Source: Acidimicrobiaceae bacterium (GTDB lineage: Bacteria; Actinomycetota; Acidimicrobiia; Acidimicrobiales; Aldehydirespiratoraceae). From it: DNA of 64,000 nucleotides. The notes under the pieces were generated by a model. The model had not been told where the DNA came from. It ran no database searches and was given only the letters and a program-made list of their open reading frames with translations. A program made the position numbers and the translations under genes. The DNA is taken from contig JAPOUM010000044.1 in assembly GCA_026708645.1 (NCBI GenBank), forward strand, positions 42,558-106,557, in the 5' to 3' direction. This document shows, piece after piece, positions 33,592 to 40,920 of the stretch; the stretch's first letter is position 1, and every line of letters begins with the position of its first letter.

Positions 33592-34455
33592 ATGAGGTTC
33601 GGCGTCTCGTTCGCCAATGTGGGCCCGTTCGCCGAGGCTGCCGGCGCAGCCGAGCTGGCTCGATCAGCTGAAGCAGCCGGTTTCGACTCGCTGTGGACGG
33701 TGGAGCACATCATCTATCCCGAGGGATACGAGTCTGCCTATCCGTACGCCCCAAACGGCAAGATGCCCGGCTCGGGCGACAACCCGATCCCCGATCCGCT
33801 GGTGTGGCTCTCGTTCTGCGGCGCGGTCACTTCGAGCATCCGCCTCTGCACCGGCATTGCGCTGTTGCCGGAGCGCCATCCGCTCGCCTTCGCCAAGTCG
33901 GTGTCCAGCCTCGACGTGCTCTCGGGCGGGCGGGTGACTCTGGGCGTCGGCATCGGTTGGCTGCGTGAAGAGTTCGAGGCGCTCGACGTGCCCTGGCCGC
34001 GCAGAGGCCGCCGCACCGAGGAGTACGTCGAGGTGTTGCGCCGGGTGTGGGCAGCCGACGACGTCAGCTTCGAGGGCGAGTTCGTCTCGTTCAGCCGGGT
34101 GAGCTCCAATCCCAAGCCTCCGGCGGGCAGGGTGCCGGTGCATCTCGGCGGCCACAGCGAAGCGGCCGCTCGTCGCGCCGGGCGCATCGGCGACGGGATG
34201 TTCGTCGCCGGCGGCGACACGGCCCAAATGCTGGAACTGGCCCGCAACACCGCCGCCGAGTGCGGTCGCGACCCCGACCAGCTGGAAATGTCGGCGTTCC
34301 ATCCGGGGCTGCTGAGCGATGATCCCGAAGCGGCGATCCAGGAGGCCGAGTCGTGGGGGGTTCATCGGCTGATGGTCCCGTCGGCGCGGTTCTTCCGCGA
34401 CACGGCCCGGCGAATGACCGATTTCGGCGAGTCGGTGATAGCCCGCTGCTCCTGA
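33592..34455 (+). CDS. LLM-class F420-dependent oxidoreductase
   Basis: 287 aa luciferase-like TIM-barrel flavin/F420 oxidoreductase. RFGVSFANVGPFA, SLWTVEHIIYPEGYES, LCTGIALLPERHPLAFAKSV and RVTLGVGIGWLREEFEAL are signature segments of the probable F420-dependent group (TIGR03619 type). F420 use is family inference. Shine-Dalgarno AAGGAGCACA just upstream of the ATG. The substrate is unknown. Convergent with ppx/gppA. Confidence 0.88.
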   Translation: MRFGVSFANVGPFAEAAGAAELARSAEAAGFDSLWTVEHIIYPEGYESAYPYAPNGKMPGSGDNPIPDPLVWLSFCGAVTSSIRLCTGIALLPERHPLAFAKSVSSLDVLSGGRVTLGVGIGWLREEFEALDVPWPRRGRRTEEYVEVLRRVWAADDVSFEGEFVSFSRVSSNPKPPAGRVPVHLGGHSEAAARRAGRIGDGMFVAGGDTAQMLELARNTAAECGRDPDQLEMSAFHPGLLSDDPEAAIQEAESWGVHRLMVPSARFFRDTARRMTDFGESVIARCS

Positions 34456-34472
34456 GCGGTCGCTGAGACCGC
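34456..34472. terminator. Hairpin between convergent LLM and Ppx/GppA genes
   Basis: Stem GCGGTC / GACCGC (6 bp) with a 5-base loop directly after the LLM gene stop and before the convergent ppx stop at 34494. Confidence 0.45.
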
Positions 34473-34493
34473 CGCAGTCAGCCCCTGCCGGAG

Positions 34494-36263
34494 TCAGCCG
34501 GCCGGGGACTCCAGCACCGCCGACTCCGGTTCTGTCGGCCCCAGCGGCGTCGCCGCCGCGCCCGGCCTGAAGGCGGGATGGTTGAAGCGCTGCGGCTGCA
34601 CCGCGGTTTCGACCACCCGGAACTCCACGTCGCGCTTCAGCGCTTCTTGCAGCAGGGCGGTGCTGCGCCGGGCTGTGAACAGTTCGATGCCGACGTCGGC
34701 GCCTGAGGCCACCTCCACGTCGATCGTCACCGAGTCCTCGCCGATGGCCGCAGCGACGCGCTCGACGGAGCGCCGGTAGGTGCGATCCAGGGCTATCCCC
34801 ACCCTCAGCAGCCCGGCCAGCGTCCGCACCCGTCTGCGGTCGGCCTCGCTGAGCGCCATGTACTCGTGATGCGACGGCAGCGGCTTGCTGCGACGGTGAT
34901 AGCGGGCCACCAGCGCGATCAGTTCCAGTTCGTTCTCGTTGAAGCCGGACAGACGCTCGCTGTGGCGTATCAGATAGTAGGAGTGCTTGTGGTGAGACGA
35001 GTTCGCCACGAAGCGCCCGATGTTGTGCAGCAGCCCGGACGCTTCCAGCAGTTCGCTGTCGGCGATGGTGAGCCCGTGTATCGGCTCGGTCTCGTCGAAG
35101 AGCTCCAGCGCCAGGTCGGTGGCGTGCTCGGCGTGGATCAAGTCCTCGTGGTAGCTGCGCGCCAGAGCCACCACGCTGGATCGCCGCAGGTCGCTCAGAT
35201 GGTGCAGGCCGTCGTCGGGCGCGCGGTCCCTGCGACTGAAGCGGTCGAGCAGAAGCCCTTCGCGCAGAGCTCCAGTGGACGCCACCATAGTCCTGATGCC
35301 GAGAGCCTTGAACAGCTGGCGCAGCAGAACCGCGCCCGCGACGATCACGTCGCGCCTGGCCGGATCCAAGCCGGCCAGATCGCTGCGGTCCTCGGGCGCG
35401 GGCCGTGACACCAGATCCTTGACCACAGCGTCGAGTTCGTCGCGTTCGATGGTGGCGTTGGCCACGGTGCGCAGGGTCTCGCCGCGCCGGGCCGCGCACA
35501 GAGTCGCCAGCGCAGCGACGGTCCCCGAGCATCCGACCGCCACGTCGAAGCCGATGCTGCGAGCCTCTCCGGCCAGATGAGCCAGCGAGGACTTGATGTG
35601 GCGCCGGCAGGCTTTGACGGCGCCGGCGGTGACCGCGCCCCCTGCGAAGAAGCGGTCGGTGAGACGGATGTGGCCCAGTTTCAGGCTGCGAGCCAGGGCG
35701 GCGGGGGCGTGATCGCCGATGACCACTTCGGTGGAACCGCCGCCGATGTCGATCACCAGGTGGGGGCGTCCCGCTATCGGCACTGCGCTCATGGCGCCCA
35801 GATGGATCAGCCGGGCTTCTTCGGTGCCGGAGATGACCTCCACCTCGATCCGGGCCTCCGCGGAGGCCCGCTTGAGGAACTGCTCCTGATTCTGGGCTTC
35901 GCGTATCGCGCTGGTGGCCACCGCCGCCACGTCGGCGTTGTGGGCGTCGGCGATGTGGCGGAACTCGACTAGCGCCGCCACCGCCCGGTCGACCGCGTCC
36001 GGCATCAGTCGGGTCATGTCCTCGCCGCCGCTGCCCAGACGCACCAGGAGCTTCTCCCGCGCGAGGATCTCAGGCGCCCCGCCCGGCACGGCTCTGGCGA
36101 TCACCATGTGCATCGAGTTGGTGCCCACGTCGATGGCGGCCAACGCACGGGACTGCCGGCCGTCAGAAGATGAAGTGGGCGCAGCGAATTCCAGCGGGGA
36201 TGGCACCGCCGCGGCACGATGAACTCTCACCTGTTGGCGCGCTCTCTTATGACTCGGTTTCAC
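34494..36263 (-). CDS. Ppx/GppA phosphatase family protein with C-terminal HD-like domain
   Basis: 589 aa exopolyphosphatase/pppGpp phosphatase family. The ASKHA ATPase-fold shows AAIDVGTNSMHMVIA (phosphate 1), HLVIDIGGGSTEVVIG (phosphate 2) and VGCSGTVAALATL. The C-terminal ~250 residues hold an HD-like helical domain (LLHNIGRFVANSSHHKHSYY). The GTG at 36263 overlaps the rhodanese stop as GTGA. Long for actinobacterial Ppx (often ~310 aa) but normal for the long Ppx type. The choice between polyP and pppGpp as substrate is open. Confidence 0.88.
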   Translation of the reverse strand: MKPSHKRARQQVRVHRAAAVPSPLEFAAPTSSSDGRQSRALAAIDVGTNSMHMVIARAVPGGAPEILAREKLLVRLGSGGEDMTRLMPDAVDRAVAALVEFRHIADAHNADVAAVATSAIREAQNQEQFLKRASAEARIEVEVISGTEEARLIHLGAMSAVPIAGRPHLVIDIGGGSTEVVIGDHAPAALARSLKLGHIRLTDRFFAGGAVTAGAVKACRRHIKSSLAHLAGEARSIGFDVAVGCSGTVAALATLCAARRGETLRTVANATIERDELDAVVKDLVSRPAPEDRSDLAGLDPARRDVIVAGAVLLRQLFKALGIRTMVASTGALREGLLLDRFSRRDRAPDDGLHHLSDLRRSSVVALARSYHEDLIHAEHATDLALELFDETEPIHGLTIADSELLEASGLLHNIGRFVANSSHHKHSYYLIRHSERLSGFNENELELIALVARYHRRSKPLPSHHEYMALSEADRRRVRTLAGLLRVGIALDRTYRRSVERVAAAIGEDSVTIDVEVASGADVGIELFTARRSTALLQEALKRDVEFRVVETAVQPQRFNHPAFRPGAAATPLGPTEPESAVLESPAG

Positions 36264-37108
36264 GCGGTGGCCACGGGGCGGTCAGGATCGGCGCCCCAGG
36301 CCGACCACGACCCCACGAAGAGCCGGCCGTCCGCCAGTCCAGCGTGGCGCAAGGCGAGCAGGTCGTGGCAGGCCGACACTCCGCTGCCGCAGTATGCGAT
36401 AACTCGCCGGTCTGCGGCGCCGACTTCGTTGTAGCGGCGCCGCAGTTCATCTGCCGGCAGCAGCTTCGAGCCGCGCAGGTTTGCGGTCGCCGGCATGCTG
36501 ACTGCCCCGGGGATGTGCCCGAAGCGCGGGTCGACGGCGTTGGGCTCGCCCCGGTAGCGCTCATGCGCCCGGGCGTCGATCACCACGAAGCTGTCGTCAC
36601 GGCTCGCTGAGTCCACTTCAGCTATGCCGGCGAAGCGCTCCTGAGGCCACTGTCGGGGTGTGAACTTTCGTGGCTGCCACTGCGGCGAATCGTTCTGCAA
36701 GCTGCCAGGATGGGCGGCCCGCCAGGAGTCGAGGCCGCCGTCGAGAACAGCCGCGGCCACTCCCAGGCAGTCGAGCATCCACCAAAGCCGCGCCGCGGTG
36801 ATGCCGCCGGAGTCGTCATAGGCGACGACTCTGCAGTCGTCGCCTATGCCTAGCCGGGACATGGCCTTCGCGAAGTCCTGCGGTGACGGCAGCGGATGAC
36901 GCCCGCCCGAGGTGTCGGGCGGCGCTGAGAGGTCGCTGTCGAGATCGACGAAGCGAGCCCCGGTGATGTGCCCGCTGCTGTAAGCGTCGCGTCCGCTGCG
37001 ACCGTCGAGATACCAGCGGACGTCGGCGATCACCACAGAGTCGGCGTTGGCGGCGAGCCACTGCGCCTCGACCAGTGGCCCGAAACCGCTTTCGCCGTCG
37101 CCGGTCAC
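36260..37108 (-). CDS. Sulfurtransferase (two rhodanese domains)
   Basis: 282 aa thiosulfate/3-mercaptopyruvate sulfurtransferase. The N-terminal inactive rhodanese domain (VVIADVRWYLDGRSGRDAY, GHITGARFVDLD) is followed by the active C-terminal domain with Cys in YCGSGVSACHDLLAL. GHIPGAVSMPA is the second-domain CH2A motif. GTG 37108 overlaps the stop of the upstream alpha/beta-hydrolase fragment as GTGA, and its own stop overlaps ppx, so three genes are translationally linked. Confidence 0.9.
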   Translation of the reverse strand: MTGDGESGFGPLVEAQWLAANADSVVIADVRWYLDGRSGRDAYSSGHITGARFVDLDSDLSAPPDTSGGRHPLPSPQDFAKAMSRLGIGDDCRVVAYDDSGGITAARLWWMLDCLGVAAAVLDGGLDSWRAAHPGSLQNDSPQWQPRKFTPRQWPQERFAGIAEVDSASRDDSFVVIDARAHERYRGEPNAVDPRFGHIPGAVSMPATANLRGSKLLPADELRRRYNEVGAADRRVIAYCGSGVSACHDLLALRHAGLADGRLFVGSWSAWGADPDRPVATA

Positions 37109-37491
37109 GATGAGCCGTTCGTCGTGTCGTCCGTCGCGCTGCTCGCAACCGGCGTCACAAAGCCCCGGATCACTCCCGGTCTGGTCAGGCAGTGCGCCAG
37201 ACCCAGATAACCCCCCAGCGAGTGCCCCACGAAGACGGCGCCTCCCGGCGCGGCGCCGTCGCGTGTCAGCGCCGCGTCCATCGACGCCAGCACCGACTCG
37301 CGTTCGTAGGCGGCCCGTTCAGCTGGCGCCGGTGAGCGGCCGTGGCCCGGCAGGTCGATCGTCGTGCAAGCGAACTCGTCTTTCAGGCCGGCCACGGCGG
37401 CGGCCCAGCCGGAGGCGTCGTCGCCCATGCCGTGGACCAGCAGAACAGCGGGACCTGCGCCGACGGTCTCGGCGTGAAGATCGACGATCAC
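37105..37491 (-). pseudogene. Alpha/beta hydrolase, C-terminal half missing
   Basis: 128 aa, while the family is about 250 aa or more. The N-terminal half is intact: VGAGPAVLLVHGMGDDASGW (oxyanion), TTIDLPGHGRSP and the nucleophile elbow VFVGHSLGGYLGLAH. After LTRPGVIRGFV the protein ends in a short Thr/Ser-rich tail, so the cap, acid and histidine of the triad are lost. The truncated end is joined by GTGA overlap to the rhodanese gene, consistent with an in-place deletion. The promoter still looks good: TAGCCT 6 bases before the GTG. Probably inactive as an enzyme. Confidence 0.65.
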
Positions 37492-37497
37492 ATGCGC

Positions 37498-37503
37498 AGG
37501 CTA
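37498..37503 (-). promoter_or_regulatory. -10 box (TAGCCT) for the leaderless hydrolase-rhodanese-ppx operon
   Basis: TAGCCT, six bases, then the GTG at 37491. It would drive the hydrolase fragment and the two intact genes behind it. Confidence 0.5.
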
Positions 37504-37670
37504 GTAGCGCCCCCGCGCCTGCCCGTCGGCGGTTAGAGTCTCCTCCCGCAATGCGGACTTCGCAGGCGTCGCCCCTCGGATCGACGACGGATCGAACAAG
37601 CCGTCGAAGAAGCCGGATCGAACAAGCCGAACAAGCCGAAATTGAACAGATTGAACGACAATCGAGCGAC

Positions 37671-37696
37671 GATTGAACGAGACGATTGAACGAGAC
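37671..37696. repeat. 13-bp tandem repeat in a GAA/GAT-rich intergenic region
   Basis: GATTGAACGAGAC occurs twice in tandem within 37492-37756, a 265-bp stretch between divergent genes that is full of related GATCGAAC/ATTGAAC words (for example GATCGAACAAGCCG twice near 37590-37630). It is less GC-rich than its surroundings. No gene is supported here; the repeats may be regulatory sites or slippage products. Confidence 0.55.
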
Positions 37697-37756
37697 GATC
37701 GAGCGAATTGAAATCAGATTGAATTCTCGAGTCATGTTGATAGGCGCGCGACGCTC

Positions 37757-39787
37757 ATGAGGCGCCGGTGGCAGCGCCCTGACCGGGGATCGGTCGGACG
37801 GATCGTCTCAGCGGCGCTGCTGTCGTTGCTGGCGGTGCTGCTGGCGGCGCCTTCGCCGGCTGCCGCGCAAGACGCGCAAGATCAGCCCGGCAGCGGCCCC
37901 GATCCCGGCGCCGAGTCCGATGCTGACTCTGATCCCGGAGGCGACGGCGGCTCTGATCCTGGCGGCAGCGCCGCGGCGCCCCAGCGGGTCTCATGCGACG
38001 AGGCGCCGGCGGTGTTCGAGCTGCTGTGCTTGAGCTTCGACGCGCTGCAGCAGGATTACGTCGACGAGCTTTCCAGCGAGGATCTGGCACGGGCCGCTGC
38101 CGCAGCAGTGCGACAGGCGGCGCTCTCGCCGCGGGGCGCCGATGCGCCGCCACCGGCTTGCGCCCTTGTGGACGAAGCTTTCGAGCAGGCCTGCGCGGCG
38201 ATCGACGCTGCCGCCGACACTCAGGCGGCGGTCTGGGCCGCGTCGGCGGCGATGTTCTCCTCTTTGGGCGACCCCAACACCGTCCTGCTGGACCCCGAGA
38301 GGTATCGGCAAGCCGAGGAGTCCCTGCGGGGGGTTCCGTATGCGGGTCTCGGCATCCGGCTGGGTTTGCTGGACGGCGACGTCGGCTGCAGTCAGTTGTC
38401 GGAGAGTTGTCGGCTGGTCGTCGCCGAAGTGTTCCCCGACAGCCCGGCGCAGCGGGCCGGGCTGCAAGCCGACGACATTCTTGTGAGCTTCGACGACTAC
38501 GTGCCCTCAGGCGGCGGATGCGGCATCGACGGCCTGCCCGCCTGGGCGCCCGGCACTGTCGTGGCGGTGACCGTCGAGCGCGGCGGAGAGGACCTGCTCT
38601 TTCGTGTCGAGTCCAGGTCGGTGCTAGCCACGACAGTGGCCTCGAGGGTGGTGGCAGCAAAGACCGGCTATCTGCGTCTCAGCAACTTCGGCGCGAACAC
38701 CGACCTGAGCGTCGAGCAGGAACTGCAGTCCCTGCTCGACGCCGGCGTCGAGCACCTCGTGCTCGACCTGCAGCGCAATCCCGGCGGCTATCTGGACGCG
38801 ACCGTCAACATTGTCAGCAATTTTCTGCAGAACCGCCAGATCGTCATTCGCGAGCAGCGCCGCAGCGGCGCCACCAGCCGTCGAGTGGACCGTGACCGGG
38901 GCTTGAACGAGCCGGTGACGCTGCCGCTGGCTCTGGCGGTGGACGGGCGCTCGGCTTCAGCGTCGGAGGTCACAGCGCTGGCGTTGCGGCACCACGATCG
39001 AGCCACGATCGTGGGTGAAGCGACTTACGGCAAGAACACCGGACAGATCACCCGAAGGCTGCAAAGCAGAGACGGCACTCTGCTGGGCGCCTCCCGGATC
39101 ACGACTTTCAGATGGAGCGGGCCTAACGGAGACAGCGTCGCGGGCGGCATCGCCCCCGACGTGGCGGTCGACTTCGGCGACTGCGCTCATCCCGTCGCCG
39201 TCGCTAGGCGCACAGCCGCCGCGGCGGGCCTGCCCGGCGCTCTGCCTGCCGACATCGCGCTGGGCGGCGAGCTTCACGACGCTGTCGAGGCGCTGGCGGC
39301 CGCCGGCGCGCTGGCCGGCGCTGATTGCGCTCCCGGCCTGCTGTGCCCGGGCGAGCCGATCCCGAGATGGCTGATGGCGGTGTGGCTGGTGCGCGTCCTC
39401 GACGGCGCCGATCCCGAGCCGCTGAGAGAGTCCCGCTTCGCCGACGTCGGCGCCGGTCGATGGTGGGCCGCCCACGCCGACCGTCTGGCTGAACTGGGGG
39501 TGACCTCGGGCTGCCGCGCCGATCCGTTGCAGTTCTGTCCGGATGATCCGGTGACACGAGCCCAGATGGCGAGCTTCTTGACACGGGCTTTCGAGCTGGG
39601 CGCCGCCCCTCCGGCAGGGTTCGACGACATCGACGGCAATGTTCACGCTTCTGCCGTCGACTCCCTGCACGCCTCGGGGATCACCCGGGGCTGTTCGGCA
39701 GATCCGCTGCTGTTCTGCCCCGACGCCGCCACCTCCCGAGGCCAGATGGCGGTGCTGTTGCAGAGAGCCCGAAGCCGCTCCGGCTGA
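37757..39787 (+). CDS. Secreted S41-family C-terminal processing peptidase with S-layer-type repeats
   Basis: 676 aa exported protease. A signal peptide (RIVSAALLSLLAVLLAAPSP, AAA) is followed by an acidic linker, a PDZ domain (VVAEVFPDSPAQRAGLQADD) and the S41 catalytic core: Ser in DGRSASASEVTALAL and Lys in GEATYGKNTGQITRRL. The last ~180 residues hold S-layer-homology-like repeats (FADVGAGRWWAAHADRLAEL, GVTSGCRADPLQFCPDDPVT, RAQMASFLTRAFELG, GITRGCSADPLLFCPDAATS). Such repeats would tether the protease to the cell surface. Fusion of an S41 peptidase to them is less usual than CtpA alone. Confidence 0.87.
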   Translation: MRRRWQRPDRGSVGRIVSAALLSLLAVLLAAPSPAAAQDAQDQPGSGPDPGAESDADSDPGGDGGSDPGGSAAAPQRVSCDEAPAVFELLCLSFDALQQDYVDELSSEDLARAAAAAVRQAALSPRGADAPPPACALVDEAFEQACAAIDAAADTQAAVWAASAAMFSSLGDPNTVLLDPERYRQAEESLRGVPYAGLGIRLGLLDGDVGCSQLSESCRLVVAEVFPDSPAQRAGLQADDILVSFDDYVPSGGGCGIDGLPAWAPGTVVAVTVERGGEDLLFRVESRSVLATTVASRVVAAKTGYLRLSNFGANTDLSVEQELQSLLDAGVEHLVLDLQRNPGGYLDATVNIVSNFLQNRQIVIREQRRSGATSRRVDRDRGLNEPVTLPLALAVDGRSASASEVTALALRHHDRATIVGEATYGKNTGQITRRLQSRDGTLLGASRITTFRWSGPNGDSVAGGIAPDVAVDFGDCAHPVAVARRTAAAAGLPGALPADIALGGELHDAVEALAAAGALAGADCAPGLLCPGEPIPRWLMAVWLVRVLDGADPEPLRESRFADVGAGRWWAAHADRLAELGVTSGCRADPLQFCPDDPVTRAQMASFLTRAFELGAAPPAGFDDIDGNVHASAVDSLHASGITRGCSADPLLFCPDAATSRGQMAVLLQRARSRSG

Positions 39788-39793
39788 CTCGGG

Positions 39794-39827
39794 TTCCTGG
39801 TTGATCCAGGTTCCTGGTCGATCCAGG
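39794..39827. repeat. Two 17-bp tandem repeats, each a small hairpin
   Basis: TTCCTGGTTGATCCAGG and TTCCTGGTCGATCCAGG sit head to tail just after the S41 peptidase stop. Each holds CCTGG-N5-CCAGG, so they can form two hairpins; they may end the peptidase transcript or act as an operator before map. Confidence 0.6.
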
Positions 39828-39870
39828 GTTCTGCTGGCTGGGCCGAGGCGCCCGGTTAGCCTGTCGGGCG

Positions 39871-40830
39871 ATGGCGAAACGCAAGCGCAGGACGACCGCA
39901 GCCGCAGCAGCTCGCAGCATTCCGGTGTCGCATCCGCCGGTGCAGCCGGGCCTGGTGAGCTCGCGCCGCGCCGTTCCCGCGGGAGTCGAGCGCCCGCCGT
40001 ATGCGACACTGCCCGGCGGGGAACCCCCTCCGCCGTCGTCGTCGCCGGTGCGAACCCCCGACGAGCTCGGCGCCATGCGCCGCACCGGGGCGCTCGCCGC
40101 CGAGGTCCTGATCGCTGCCTGCGAGCATGTCCGCGCCGGCATGACCACCGACGCGGTCGATCGTTTCGTGCATGACACGACCGTGGCCGCAGGCGCCTAC
40201 CCCAGCCCGCTCGGCTACAGAGGATTCCCCAAGTCGGTATGCACCTCGGTCAACGAAGTGATCTGCCACGGCATCCCCGACTCGCGCCGCCTGGTCCCCG
40301 GCGACATCGTCAACATCGACGTGACCGTCTACCGCGAAGGAGTCCACGGAGACACTTCGGTGACTCTGATGATCGGCGAGCCCGATGCGCACTCCCGGCG
40401 CCTGGTGGCCGAGACCCGGGCCTCCCTCTATCAGGGGATCGGCGCGGTCGCGGCCGGGGCGGCGGTGTCAGACATCGGCAGGGCCATACAGAAGCATGCC
40501 TTCCAGCACAGCCTGGGAGTGGTGCGCGAGTTCATCGGCCACGGCGTGGGCACCGAGTTCCATTCGGGCTTGCAGGTGCCCCACTACTACGACCGCCGCC
40601 ATTCTGCGGCTCTCAGCGAAGGGATGACCTTCACCATCGAGCCGATGCTCACGCTGGGGTCGCCGCAGGTGGCGATGTGGGACGACGGCTGGACCGCCGT
40701 CACCGTCGACGGTCGCCGCACCGCCCAGTTCGAGCACACCCTGGTCTGCACCGCCGCCGGGGCCGAGATCCTGACCCGCACCGCGGCGGGGGAGTGCGCT
40801 CACGATCTGTTCACCGAACCGGTCGGCTAG
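39871..40830 (+). CDS. map: Methionine aminopeptidase, type I, with N-terminal extension
   Basis: 319 aa metallopeptidase that removes initiator Met from new proteins. The five metal ligands are visible: Asp in VNIDVT and GDTSVT, His in GHGVGTEFH, Glu in TIEPML and QFEHTL. A ~60-residue N-terminal extension rich in Pro (HPPVQPGL, RPPY, GEPPPPSSSP) precedes the fold, like the SH3-motif-binding extension of some actinobacterial MetAPs (for example mycobacterial MapB). A TAGCCT box lies 8 bases before the ATG. It stands alone rather than in a ribosomal operon, suggesting a second MetAP elsewhere. Confidence 0.93.
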   Translation: MAKRKRRTTAAAAARSIPVSHPPVQPGLVSSRRAVPAGVERPPYATLPGGEPPPPSSSPVRTPDELGAMRRTGALAAEVLIAACEHVRAGMTTDAVDRFVHDTTVAAGAYPSPLGYRGFPKSVCTSVNEVICHGIPDSRRLVPGDIVNIDVTVYREGVHGDTSVTLMIGEPDAHSRRLVAETRASLYQGIGAVAAGAAVSDIGRAIQKHAFQHSLGVVREFIGHGVGTEFHSGLQVPHYYDRRHSAALSEGMTFTIEPMLTLGSPQVAMWDDGWTAVTVDGRRTAQFEHTLVCTAAGAEILTRTAAGECAHDLFTEPVG

Positions 40831-40920
40831 TTGTGACGGCAGCCTGCGGCAGCGCCTCGAAGATTGCCGGCGCAGTCTGAGTCCGCGCCCACGCGAACCG
40901 GCATCTAGCCTGCGACGGCA

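Noticed and set aside
37319..37735. Minus-strand open frame of 138 codons before the hydrolase fragment
   Set aside because: Its product is repeat-derived (Ser/Ile/Arg-rich) and then runs in the wrong frame through the hydrolase.
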